64,000 nt of DNA from Cymodocea nodosa (Eukaryota > Streptophyta > Magnoliopsida > Alismatales > Cymodoceaceae): assembly GCA_036874045.1 (NCBI GenBank), contig CM072340.1:3611001-3675000 (forward strand). The letters are read 5' to 3'. Below are positions 37,801 to 49,578 of the stretch, piece by piece. The notes beneath the pieces were generated by a model that searched no databases, was not told the DNA's origin, and saw only the letters and a program-made list of their open reading frames with translations. The position numbers and the translations under genes were made by a program. Each line of letters starts with the position of its first letter. Position 1 is the first letter of the stretch.

Positions 37801-40279
37801 ATCATGAGTCTTGGTGGTAAATGATATGTATTTTTTTTAGTAGATGACTTCTCTAGATACACTTGGGTATATTTTCTAGCATCTAAGAAAGAAGTTTTTG
37901 AAAAATTTAAAATGTTTTGCAATTTTGTTCAAAATAAGTAGAGTGTCTCTATTCAAAAACTTAGGAGTGATCATGGAACTGAATTTGATAATGATCAAAT
38001 AGATAACTATTGTAATGAGCAAGGCATTGATCACAGATTTTCTTTTCAAAGAGCACCGTGTCAAAATGGTGTTGTTGAGAGAAAGAATAGATCACTTCAA
38101 GAAATGGCCAGAACTATGTTGAATGAACATAAGTTATCTCAAAATCTTTGGGCTGAAGCAGTAAATACAACTTATTATGTTATTAACAGAAGTCATTTAA
38201 GACCTCATGTTAATAAAACTCCTTTTGAAATTATGTTTAATAGGGTTCTAAAAATTTCCTATATGAAACCATTTGGCTGCAAGTGTTTTATTCTTAATAC
38301 TAAGGATAAAAGGGATAAATTTCAAGCCAAATCGGATGAAGGAATTTTTGTAGGTTACTCTACTAGAAGTAAAGCCTATAGAGTATATAACAAGACTTCT
38401 AGGACTATTGAAGAAACCCTCCATGTAAGCTTCAATGAAAATTCTCTTAGAGAATCTCAATCTAAAGCTGATAATGATGATATGATCAATTTTCCAAATG
38501 AGTTAGAGATCAATAGAGAGATTGATGATTTATCTGAGAAAATAAAAAATATGAACTTCAATGATCAAACTAATGATGAAAGTGATGGACTTTCAGATGT
38601 TGATGAGAATATTGAGGAAAATCAGAGAAATTGGCGTTATTCTTCATCACATCTCATTACTCAAGTCATTGGTGATATTAATGAGGGAGTTAAAACTAGA
38701 GCTTCAGTAAATTTAAATAGTATGTGTATGTTTGTTTCTATGGTGGAACCAAGGAATATACAAGAAGCATTATCTAATGAAAATTGGATAGTGGCAATGT
38801 AAGAAGAACTAAATCAATTCATCAAAAATGATGTATGGGAATTAGTCTCTCCACTAGAAAATAAGTCCATAATAGGTACAAAGTGGATCTTTAGAAACAA
38901 AACTAATGAAACTGGTCAAATTATAAGGAATAAAGCTAGATTAGTTTCACAAGGGTATACACAGGAAGAAGGATTAGATTATGATGAAGCATTTGCTCTT
39001 GTGGCTAGGTTAGAAAGTATTAGAATATTATTGGCCTATGCTTATTATATGGATTTTAAATTATATCAAATGGATGTAAAGAGTGCATTTCTAAATGGTT
39101 TAATTAATGAAGAAGTCTATGTAAAACAACCACCTGGATTTGAAGATATTAAAAATCCTGACTTTGTGTATAAATTGAAGAAAGCCTTATATGGTTTGAA
39201 GAAAGCACCTAGATCATGGTATGAAAGATTGTCTACTTTTTTAATAGAAAAAGGCTATATCATGGGAAAAGTGGATCATACTCTATTTATTAAGAGAGAT
39301 GGTAAAGATCAGATTGTTGTTCAAATATACGTGGATGATATAATCTTTGGTGCAACCTCTGATAAGTTGATAGAAATATTCCCTGAAGAGATGACTAATC
39401 AGTTTGAAATGAGTATGATAGGAGAACTTTCATATTTTCTAGGACTTCAAATTAAGCAAATGGATAAAGGTATATTTTTAAATCAGGAAAAATATGCAGA
39501 TGAAATGCTTAAGAAATTTAATTTTAATGATACAAGGATTCGAGGAACTCCTATGAGTACTACTTTAAAGTTAGATATTGATGACATAGGAAAATCTATA
39601 GATCAAAGAAAATACAGAAGTATGATTGGTTCTTTACTTTATTTGACTGCTAGTAGACCTGATATTATGTTTGTTTGTGTGTGTTTGTGCTAAATTTCAA
39701 TCTAATCCTAAAGAATCACACTTAATTGCAGTTAAAAGAATATTTAGATATATACAAGGAACTAAAAATTTCAGATTGTATTATTCGAAGGATAGTTCAA
39801 TAGATCTTATAAGATATACTGATGCTGATTATGCAGGATTTAAATCTGATAGAAAGAGTACCAGTGGCACATGTCAATTATTGGGAAATAATTTGGTGTC
39901 ATGGTTTAGTAAAAAGCAAAACTGTGTAGCACTTTCTACTACAAAAGTTGAATATGTTGCTGCTGCACTGTGTTGCACTCAGATTCTGTGGATAAGGCAA
40001 ACTTTAGAAGATTTTGGATTATCTTATGATACAACTAAGATTTATTGTGATAGTAGTTCTGTAATAAATCTTTCCAAAAATCCTGTAATACATTTAAGAG
40101 CAAAGCATATAGAAGTTAGACATCATTTTCTAAGAGATAACGTAATTAAAGGAAAAATTAAATTAGAATTTGTGTCTAGTAAAAATCAATTAGGTGATAT
40201 ATTTACAAAACCTCTAGATGAAAATACATTCTGCAACATTAGATTAAATTTAGGTATTTGTGAGCTATGTGATGTGTAA
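34900..40279 (+). pseudogene. Gag-pol polyprotein of copia D, stops and one frameshift
   Basis: One frame from ATG 34900 to about 39680, then a one-frame shift in a GT run, ending at 40279 (about 1790 codons). Gag domain residues 1-200; zinc knuckle CYNCKKPRHLSPDC near residue 284; coiled coil near 400-520; protease WILDSGAS near 765; integrase with LWHRRIGH, CDACELGK and the DDE core near 890-1150; RT with intact YVDD near 1477; RNase H ending DIFTKPLDEN. In RNase H the usual AEAEY reads TKVEY. Stops: TAG 35164, 35383, 35434 and 37939; TAA 37156 and 38800; TGA 37822. Most stand at Gln positions still read as Gln in element C. No separate gag stop is needed. Confidence 0.92.
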
Positions 40280-41700
40280 AATGCTTAAACTCCACATAAA
40301 AAGATAAATATTATTGATGATGTTGTTCACCTCATAGATATTATATACTTATTATAAATATCTAAAGTAATATCTAAACTACTGCTTAAGATACTATGTA
40401 TTTATTGTAAAATCATAGTAGTATCTTATTGATTTTAAGTAGTTTATCAATTTTAATGGTTTTTACGATTTTAAGTGGAAATGTAAATGAAAAACATTAA
40501 ATACTTCTGACATTTTGAAATTTTGATTAAATGTTTTCTTTAAATCAAGGAAAATGCATATGATCATGCATAAATTTGACTTAATTGATTAAACTTGTAG
40601 AATAAGTTATATGTAACTCATCTTAAACTGTTAATAAAAATTATAAGCTTATTGAAACTTTTTCATATTCTCAGTACAATCATAGAAGTAAAAATTGTAT
40701 GAGATTTGTATTTTATTGCATCTGTATTAATGGAATACATATATACTGTGCTTAAAATGAAAAGTGCTTATAAAGTGAAAATCTTTGAGAGTTTATTGAT
40801 CAGTTTGATCACGAGCCTTTTGTACTTGAGTAGATAGGTATGTCAGGATTGTTGTCCGGAAAAAGGATTCTTTAAATCTGGCAACCTAAGGTCCTGATCA
40901 GATCTGAGATTGTTGACTGAAAGCTCATTACACGAGTACATTAGAAAGCTCTTGTATGATTCAAGCTTTTCAAACTAACTTTTAAAGAAAATTATCAATA
41001 TTCACTATTTTAAAAAAAAAAAAAAATGTTGTTTCATTAATTACAGATATCTTTGAATCACATATAGTTTCTACCAATATGACTACTAATTTATTAAATT
41101 AACATTAGTACATTTGAAAACGTTTATTTGAAATACATTCTTTTATTCTCCTTGAATTAATCACATTGAGTTCAAAGTTGTGTTTTGATTCATATACAGT
41201 AGGAATTGATTCTAGAAATCATTTTTGATGATGTCAGGATAACGGAAGTCTCTGAAAAGAAAATTTAAAAGTATAGTTATACTTAACATCTATTGTCACT
41301 ACAAGTATATTTTGTATGTTGATTGAATATATTTGAAGTATATTTGTAGGAGGAGCATTAACAATGTCAAAAACAGATTAATATAATTTAGAATACAAAT
41401 CTTAGTTAATCTGAATTAATGTCCTCTTAAAATCTTGATGAAATAATTTAAAAAGACAAATAAACTATTCTAGATTCAAAAGACAAAATGTTCAAATAGT
41501 TTACAATGTCCTCAAGATAATGTTAAGTTTAGCATGTGTGTTGTTTTCGGAAGGTTTCAGTTGGAAGCATCCGAAACTTGTTTAACTGTACTAACTAGAC
41601 ATTATATCAGATAAGGTAACGTGTAAAACTGCCTCTATACAGCGTTTTACTTGTTAGGTTAGTTAACTCAATGAGTTATACTTGAATATTTCAGGTACTT
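40280..41700 (+). other. Post-pol spacer of copia D with gypsy-like sequence
   Basis: From about 40540 to 41390 it follows the 3' noncoding tail of gypsy G (60660-61540) in the same order, including the conserved block 40787-40982. The remainder (41400-41700) has TTTTCGGAAGG, GCATCCGAAAC and TTAACTCAATGAGTTA words. No ORF. Confidence 0.7.
40787..40982 (+). repeat. Conserved noncoding block shared by copia D and gypsy
   Basis: GAGAGTTTATTGA...TTCAAGCTT is much better conserved with 60956-61140 than its flanks, and part recurs inverted at 46990-47131. It includes GATCACGAGCCTTTTGTACT, TGGCAACCTAAG and AGAAAGCTCTTGTATGATTC. GAGCCTTTTGTAC and GTACATTAGAAAGCTC can pair imperfectly across about 110 nt. 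Function unknown. Confidence 0.65.
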
Positions 41701-41871
41701 TGATTGAATAAGCTTTATTCAATATTTATTTTATTTCTAAACCCGACTTCTCTTCACGTTGAGTTATACGCCTAAAAACCCTATTTAAACACTTATTACA
41801 CGGGCACTTAGGTTATTTGTAAACTTTGTCAAGAAAATCTTTCCCGCTTGTTGTTGTTACAACCTGCGACG
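41701..41871 (+). promoter_or_regulatory. Promoter-like region of the D accessory gene
   Basis: It carries ACGTTGAGTTATACGC, then AAAAACCCTATTTAAACA (a telo-box-like word followed by TATTTAA) at about 41776-41792, some 85 bp before the ATG at 41872. The leader is free of other strong ATGs apart from one at 41848. Function is inferred. Confidence 0.45.
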
Positions 41872-44136
41872 ATGGTCTCCAAGTTCTACAAAGGTCGTGG
41901 CAAAGGAAAAGGCAAAAGCAAAAGAGATGCCAAAGGAAAAGAAATAGAGAATGATGAAGTTCCACGTACTTGGTTCAAGAAAATATTTCAAGTGGACAAA
42001 AGGTTAGCAGAACTTTATAGAGATTACTTCTTTCCTCAGGATATATTAGATGAAGTTAGACAAGAACTTCAACATACTAATGCAAATATTACATACATGG
42101 GTATTCGAAGTAAATTTGATAAAGAATACAGAATGAAATGTGCTGAGATTGCATTTTTGGAACAGTATGCAAAATATTTGGAAAAAGGTGTAGGTTCATC
42201 AAATAGAACTCCTCAAACTCCTATAAACGATACAAGACTACATGCATTTGAGGAAGAGCATGAATCAGCAATCCCTACTCCTTTATATTCAAAACAAGTA
42301 GAATCAGATATTGCTGTAAACAAAACAAAAGTTGAGGGTCTTTGAAAGGTCGTTGCAATAGAAAGTGTCTTAGAAGAATTAAAGCAGAAAACTTTTATGG
42401 AGCAATTTGAAAAGAAAATAGCAATACTTGAAAAGGAGAAACAGAAATGTTATAGAAGAAGGAAAGTCATAAAAATTATGTCTAAGGAAACAAAGTCTAT
42501 TGAAAAAGGAAAATCAGATGAAAATTTATTTCCAAAGGACAATGTATGTCTAGACATTGTACCTTATTATAGATCTGATAAACTCATCAGTTCTGAACAC
42601 ACTGAAACTGATGAAGATAATGAGACTTTATTTTCCCTTGTTAGAAAGCTTGAGAAGAAATACCAGTCAAATATAAGCTCAAGTTTTTCTATTAGTACAA
42701 GTCCTGATGATGCAGAAATTGATAAATCAGAGCATTAGGCACCTGACATTGAACAAGTTATTGCAGATATAATTGACAATGTTGAGGTAGTAACTAGTTT
42801 AAAGGCTGAATTGTCTGGAGTAGCAGATATTGAAAATGTTAAAACTCTAGAAGAGCTAAAAGTTAACCAACCTTCTATAGAATCTATAGAAATAGAGTCT
42901 GAGAATTCACAGCATGAATCAATGGAAATATCTGTTGAACAAAATGAACAATTACAGACAGATACACCGGCTGTAGAATTTGTGGAAAAATTGAAATCTG
43001 AACATTCTATAGAGACTGAACAGATGAATGTTGAGCATATTGACAATGTTCCTAACTCTGTTGAAGCTGAAGAATCAAGCTTACCTGAGCAGCTTCAAGA
43101 TAATATTTTGGAAGAGGAACAACATAACATTCATTTTGAAGAAGAGGTTCTTGAAGATGAATTAAACTCTGAATCATGGCTTTAGGTATCAACTTCTTTG
43201 TGTATAATATTACAAATTCAAGGTAATGCAATTCATTTTAGATCTGAAGAAGCATTGCAGAAATACTATAATCTGATTACATGTCAGATTCTGCATGCTC
43301 GTCCAATAAAATTCAGAAATTTGATGGAAATAAGAGATCTATTTGAGTTTCAAGGCCTCATTAAATTCTTGCTAGTAGGAACGAAATGGAAGCAATACAT
43401 AGAGCTTATTGCAGCTTTTTATAGCAATCTGGTCAAGAATGGAAATTTTCTGAAATCTCAAATAAATGAACAGGAGTTTATATTGTCTCCTAAGTTAATT
43501 TTTGAAGTTTTAAGATTAAAGAATGATGGTGTTGTTGTTACCAACATATTTGACATGATAAGACAACTGGAATGGAACATTCAGTCTTTATCAAAAATTC
43601 CAAATGTATATTTTGAAATGAGATTAATGGAAAATCTGAATGCAAAGGCAAGGTTTATTGCAAATATATTGCATGCAAATTTATTTCAGAGAGTTGGACA
43701 CAATTTGGAAGTCATCAGAAGCTGTTTTTATGCAACTTATGGCTTGCTGAATAGAATTCAAATAAATTTGTTTGATGTATTTATGTCTCAACTACAGCAT
43801 ATGAGTTCAAAGTTATTTTATGGTGATGCTGTATGTAGAATCCTTGCAAGCCAATTGACTTTATCCGACTAGCCCTCTAAAACTAAAGGCATGAGAGCAT
43901 TTAATATCAAAGATTTGCAGAAATTCCAAGCCATGCATAAACCTCAACGACAACAACAACAACCTGATACAAACCATATACAACAACAACAACAAAGTTA
44001 TTCAGTTCAAGCAGAACAGCAAACACAGCTACCTCCTGACTTAGATGCAGTGCTTAACGACATCAGAAATGATATTAGGCATCTAGGAGATAAAATATGT
44101 AATGCTATAAGTGATATACTTAGGAGGGGTCGATAA
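41872..44136 (+). pseudogene. Accessory protein gene of copia D
   Basis: A single frame of about 754 codons from ATG 41872 (an upstream in-frame ATG is at 41848) broken only by TGA 42343 and TAG 42736, 43183 and 43870. N-terminus Gly/Lys-rich (GRGKGKGKSK), then WFKK and one helical unit (ELYRDYFFPQDILDEVRQEL). A long Glu-rich coiled-coil middle follows, then the conserved domain (43210-43860: ILHARPIKFRNL, AAFYSNL, LRLKNDG, LNAKARFIANIL, CFYATYGLLNRIQIN, KLFYGDAVCRI), then Gln-rich and basic ILRRGR end. It has one helical unit where E and L have two. Homologous to the genes in F, L/E and G; function unknown. The basic ends suggest nucleic-acid binding, an inference only. Confidence 0.8.
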
Positions 44137-44631
44137 TTGTTTTTGTTTGTTTTTGAATACAAAATGTAATGTTTGTATTACTTGTTTGATTCATTGAACA
44201 ATACATTTTTCTGTAAATGTGTTCAATTATTATTCTTGTTTACAGAAATCGTTGTTGTAATTCTCTTATATACATATATATATTCTCTGTAATTATCTTT
44301 TTGATTAATGACAAAAAAGGAGAGAAATATTATAAAAAGATGATTATGATCTTAATTACATATATATATTATAAAAGGAGATGCTATTTAAATGGTTATT
44401 GTAATCTGACAAATGATAATTAAAAAACTGATACTTATATAATTATTGACATCTGAGAGTTTAGTTCTGAGAGGTAAAATTTACACAAACAATAGAAATA
44501 AGCTTAAGTGAACTTAAGTCAACAAACAAGTTTGTTGAATTAAAAGTTAACCCAACGAAGGTGCTTTGTTGAGTTAAACATATTTCATAATTGATTTAAT
44601 ATGGTTTTGTCATCATCAAAAATGGGGAGAT
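44137..44631 (+). other. 3' noncoding tail and polypurine tract of copia D
   Basis: AT-rich. AAAAAAGGAGAGAAAT at about 44313-44328 looks like an upstream purine tract, and AAAATGGGGAGATT at 44618-44631 abuts the 3' LTR. CTTTGTTGAGTTA near 44564 and CCCAACGAAGG belong to the motif family. Confidence 0.65.
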
Positions 44632-46412
44632 TGTTGAGTATTTCTTTTGATGATGTGTGTTGAATGAAAATAATCATATTTGCTCAATTACTATTGCTTG
44701 TGAAAAGAAATTAAAATCATCAATTAATACAGAAAAAGCTTACTAATATAAATACTTGTTTGTATTGGATCTAAAGTTAATAACTAGTCATTTTGTTCCA
44801 TTAATTTCTCATTTAGCTAAACGTTAAGTTAACATGTGGTTTTATTGAAAAGCATGATATGTTTTAAAGTTATATCTTCTGTATCATGAATAGTGCATGT
44901 TTAGACAACTCGTTAAGTTAGAGTTTTGTTTGTATTGAGGTCATGTGAGAACTCGTTAAGTTAGAGGCTTAAAGGTTAAAATAGGTCACGTGATAACTCG
45001 TTAAGTTAGTGAGTAAAAGAAGAGACGAACTCGTTAAGTTAGTGTTATACACGTGGTGAAATTATAAGTTACGAATGTTGTATTGTATCACGTGAGATGC
45101 ACATGTTTAACTCGTTAAGTTAACATAACTAAACGCATTGAGTTGCTATATTGAACACTAAGGCAATGCGTTAGGTTAACGTTATAAACTTAAGTTGTTA
45201 TTTTTGCACGTGGTAAAATTCTTATTATAAAAACATTTGTTTATTACTGAATCGGTGAGTTAAAGTTTTTCAGAGACTTACAGTCATAACTATCTGAAAG
45301 GTAACTTAAGTCATGTTTTCAAGTCTTGACACGTGTCTCACTAGTTTTATAATATAAAGAGTTTTTCGATGACTTACATCTATAACTATCCAAAACTTAA
45401 ACTGTTTTCGGTGAGTTATCGTTTAACCTTCTGAAAGAAAGGTTAAGCTGGTTCGTTAAGTTATCATAACACAATGGAGATGGTTCGTTGAGATAGCATA
45501 ACACCATGGACTTAGTTTGTTGAGTTAGCTACAGTACTTGTCACGTGAAATGGAACATGAGGAACTCGTTAAGTTAGAAATGTTAAGTTATATATATATA
45601 CTTGTGTTACTCGTTTAGTTAACATTAAAGTAACGACTTCTTATTACACTGATGAAAAATTTTTAGACGAGAAAGTTTATTTTGCAAGAAATTTTTCAAA
45701 GATCCAAGACTGATGATTAAAGGAAATTTGAAATATAAACGTGGGTTAGAACGTGTGTGTTTCGATGAAGGAAAAAGAAAAGACGTGGAGAAGTGGAAAA
45801 CTGGTAGTGGTTAAATGTGGAGGATATGCATGAAATGAAGATACAGTATAAAAGGCATAGAGTTCTCGTTGATCAAACCATCCTTGCACACAAAACGAAA
45901 AATCTTTTTAAGGATCAAACCATCCCTACACACCAAAAGAAAAATCTTTTTTAGGGATCAAAAACACCTTCTTGGGGAAAATCTCTTAAGTGGAAGAAAA
46001 TTCAGTGAAGCAGAAAAGGTCAAATTTATGTCGCTAAAGATTTGAAGTATCAGAAGAAAGCAAATTCAGTGAAGCAGAGAAAGACAAGATACTCATCACT
46101 GAAGAATTGTTGAAGAAGAAAAAGGAGAAGAAGAAAGATCTCAAATAGGGAGAAATGTTTTAAATTCCGTAAATTAGTTTTCTCTGTTTGTAGTTATGAA
46201 ATTGTTTAGATGATACATGGTATCGAGATATAATTGCATCTACAATTTCTGAGGAGAATTGAATTGTATATTGTAATTGAAACCTTGAATAAAAATGATT
46301 TTATGAAAACAATGTCTTGACTTGTTTTTGAGTTTTAAAGTTTCAATTATATTTCAGAAAATATTAAAGATACACAATTCACCCCCCTCTTGTGTAGCCA
46401 TACGATCCTACA
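44632..46412 (+). repeat. 3' LTR of copia D
   Basis: TGTTGAG...GATCCTACA, 1781 bp, aligning base for base with 32920-34699. TATAAAA at 45847-45853; both leader hairpin units have perfect stems here (45880-45915 and 45922-45958). Confidence 0.92.
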
Positions 46413-47131
46413 ATTATGCAATTAACCATCATTTAACCGTTAATATTATGCACTTTTTCATTTTAAACACTTCCCCCATACTTAAATTTTGCTAGTCCCT
46501 TAGCAAACTAAGATCTAACTAGTTGGTCTTTCTAAAGTACTAGAATTAATTCTTCACTTCGTTCTTCTTTAGAATAATAAATTAGATTACTATATAGATA
46601 TTCTATATATTTCAGTAATCTATTTTAACTTTGTTTTCTCCTCTTTAACCTGCAAATATATTTAGAACATATGTAAATTACATACAAAATATATCAACAT
46701 CATATAGGTGTTAATTATATTATCATTTTTTCTTATTTTCAGCATTTGTCATCCCGAATTTTCCAATATGATTTCCAGAATAAATTTCAACAACATACAA
46801 ATCAAAACACAATCCAATTCAATATGATTAAGACAAGTAGAATAAAGAATTGTATCTCAGATAAACAACTTCAAAAGTCTATTCTAGATTCATACTTTAG
46901 TAATCTTAGATAACAGAAAATATACTCGATTCAAAAGATATTTGTATTTCACAAAACACTTGTATCTTTTCAGAACAGTATATGCATATTTGTACTTGAA
47001 AAGTTAATTTGACAAGCTTGAATCATACAAGAGCTTTCTAGTGTATCGAGCTTTCAATCAACAATCCCAGATCTGATTAGGACCTTAGGTTGCCAAATTT
47101 AAAGAGTCTTTTTTAGGTCAACAATCCTTAC
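46413..47131 (-). mobile_element. Gypsy element I: LTR start, polypurine tract and 3' tail
   Basis: After the D TSD the interrupted LTR resumes (46418-46469) and ends at its 5' terminus. On the minus strand it is preceded by GTATGGGGGAAG (46470-46481), and 46482-47131 matches the 3' tail of G (about 61010-61660). So this LTR has a PPT on one side and a PBS on the other. H is inserted at 47132. Confidence 0.75.
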
Positions 47132-47469
47132 TGTTGAGTATTTTATTTTAATGATGTGTGCTGAATGAAAATAATCATATTTGCTCAATTACTATTGCTT
47201 GTGAAAAGAAATTAAAATCATCAATTAATATAGAAAAAACTTACTGACATAAATACTTGTCTGTATTGGATCTGAAGTTATTAACTAGTCTTTTCGTTGC
47301 ATTAATTTCTCATTTAACTAAACGTTAAGTTAACGTGTGTTTTTTTGAAAAGCATGATATGTTTCAAAGTTATATCTTTTGTATCATGAATAGTGCACAT
47401 TTAGACAACTCGTTAAGTTAGAGTTTTGTTTGTATAGAGGTCACATGAGAACTCGTTAAGTTAGAGGCT
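47132..47469 (+). repeat. LTR of copia H (D type), left part
   Basis: TGTTGAGTATTTTATTTTAATG... matches the first ~340 bp of the D LTR, up to GTTAGAGGCT, where gypsy G interrupts it. It continues at 63701 after the TSD. Whether it is a solo LTR or part of a full element cannot be seen. Confidence 0.88.
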
Positions 47470-49469
47470 TGTTTAGAATGAAATAGTGCATATTATTAAC
47501 AGTTAAATGATGGTTAATTGCATAATATTTAGCTTATCATATAAGAATTAAGCCATTAAGTTATAATTGCACTGTTATATGCTTTAATTGAAGAATCTAC
47601 TTAATTTGGGGGAATTAATGTTAATTTAGTACATTTATGAACTGTCGGTAAGTTGCAAGCTGTGAAATTCTTAAGTATCCAAATTTTCTAATATTTTTGG
47701 ACAATTATGTTTAACATACCGAACATATTCGGACAGTTATATTTAACAGACCGAACATGTATCGGATAGTTATGTTTAAAGTGTCGAACAGTTATGTTTT
47801 GAGAGAATATTTTATTATTTCCTGAAGTACACGTGTCGAAACCATAATGAATAGACTTAAGTGGATTTTCGGTGAGTTAGCTGTAACTATCCAAAATGCA
47901 TCTAAGCATCGGATAGTTAAGTTTATAAGTATTCGAAATGCACTTGAGCATCGGATGGTTAAATTTATGCACGTGTTGAATTTAAATGCTTTAGTATATC
48001 ACGTGAAATGCACATGTTTAACTCGTTAAGTTAGCATAACTGTACGCGTTGAGTTACATGAATATTACACTAAGGTAGCGCGTTATGTTAGTAGCTTATT
48101 TCTTTATATTTTCTAATATGCCACTGTAGCGGTTGCAGAAACAGACAGTTGGAAGAGAAAAACCACGTTTGCACATATCACGCAGGAATTCAATCGCGTA
48201 GGGAGAAGAAAGCATCGTCGTTGATATGAGTGAAGGAAATCCAACCGACCATTCAAGTAGAAGCAGTTACTACTAAAGAAATATAAAAGAAAAGAAGAAA
48301 AAAAGAAGTGTGTGATCAATGGGCAGACAGTGTGTGCAGAGGAGGATCGGCGACGCAATTCTCTGAAGTACCACACCAACCATCATCATCACCATCATCA
48401 CCACCATAATCACCAACCATCGGAGGTCTGTGAGGATACTTGTCTGATGTCGGGTCGATTCCGAGCCAAACATAGTGCCTGACAACCACTAGGAGGAGTG
48501 ATCGTGTCGCGGGAAGGGAAGCCATTTACACCAAGCGCTAACTCATATTTCAGGAGATCGTAAGCTTTTAGCCTTGGCTTCGGGTTGATGCCTGTATGCT
48601 GAAGAGGAGATCATCTTGCAATTCTAGACTCGCGATTCTATAGGGAGAGGAGACGGGATTGTAAGTGGTTTAATTTTCAATGGTGTAATCGTGTTGCAAG
48701 TAGTGTCGGAAGTATTTACTATCAAATGAGATTACTTTACATTTCACTTGTCGCCCATTTTCATGTTCATATTAAAACAAAAATACCAAAAACAATTTAT
48801 CTATGTTTGTATGTTGTATTTGAGTGTTGTATTGTTTGTGTTGTATCGTGATTAATGTTATCTTTGTCAGTGTTGTGATTGTTTTATGTTTATTTTAGTT
48901 TTATAGTTTACTGAAATTGGTTAGTTCAAAAGACGTAAAGAATTTAATGGTTACTGTTTGAATTATTTGAATGTTAGTATTGCTCAATGATAAATCCAAT
49001 GTTAACTAACATTAAAGAGCTTAATTGATGTTATTTACAATCTGTGGAATCGCCCAATGGTTGGTCGAATTCCTCTATAGCAATATTAAAAAGAAAAGTC
49101 AGGCTCGTGGAGTTAACATAAGTCCACGAGGTTAGTCCGTTGAGTTAACCATAACTCAACGAACGTAGTCCGTTGAGTTAGCTGTAATTCAACAGAGAGC
49201 TTATTGAATATATAAATTTGATTTTTAACAAACAAATAGTTCTCAAGTTCGTCAGAAATTCCCTGTGGGATTGACCTGTACTTGCACACTGATACAATAG
49301 ACACTGTGCACTTGCAGTTAAAGTACAAATTGGAATTAATATCTAAATTGTATTAAAGGTTGTTTGTTTACTTCTAAAAGAGAGAATAGGCATAAAGATA
49401 AATTAACTAAGTAAAAATAGAAGTAACAAATCCAAGTTTTTCTAGTGTAGTGCTGGGAAAACCCAAACA
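47470..49469 (+). repeat. 5' LTR of gypsy G
   Basis: TGTTTAGAATG...AACCCAAACA, 2000 bp. TATAAAA at 48282-48288. Motif words include ATCGGATAGTTA (47761-47772), TTCGGTGAGTTA (47868-47879), CTCGTTAAGTTA (48022-48033), CTCGTGGAGTTA (49104-49115) and TCCGTTGAGTTA (49136-49147). A more GC-rich island at 48120-48700 contains an antisense ORF. Confidence 0.92.
48282..48288 (+). promoter_or_regulatory. Candidate TATA box of the G LTR
   Basis: AATATAAAAGAAAAG context, repeated at 62487-62493 in the 3' LTR. It is the best TATA candidate in the LTR. Confidence 0.5.
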
Positions 49470-49476
49470 AGTTTTA

Positions 49477-49494
49477 TGGCGCCGTTGCTGGGGA
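49477..49494 (+). other. Primer-binding site of gypsy G
   Basis: TGGCGCCGTTGCTGGGGA, one base from the tRNA-Asp type PBS known from Athila/Tat elements, seven bases after the LTR. Confidence 0.85.
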
Positions 49495-49578
49495 ATTGAA
49501 TTGAATAGATAAAAGCAACTATTAGAGCTATTTCGTTTTAATAGCCAGAGATGTGTGTTTTCTTCTGTAATTGAGAAT

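Larger units (their letters stand above)
32915..46417 (+). mobile_element. Complete copia (Sirevirus-like) element D
   Basis: The element spans 32920-46412 (13,493 bp) with perfect TSD attat at 32915-32919 and 46413-46417. 5' LTR 32920-34699 (1780 bp), PBS 34702-34713, gag-pol 34900-40279, a 1.6-kb spacer with gypsy-like sequence, accessory gene 41872-44136, polypurine tract 44618-44631, 3' LTR 44632-46412 (1781 bp). The two LTRs differ mainly by C/T and G/A changes. All ORFs carry stops, so it is not autonomous now. Confidence 0.95.

Noticed and set aside
43198-43872. Possible envelope protein of an endogenous retrovirus-like element
   Set aside because: No signal peptide, transmembrane segment or glycosylation-rich ectodomain seen; the domain matches plant accessory ORFs instead.
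47847-48029. 60-codon ORF with repeated HRIVKF-like units (also 62052-62234)
   Set aside because: Translation of the repeated 12-mer words in the LTR; periodic because the DNA is.
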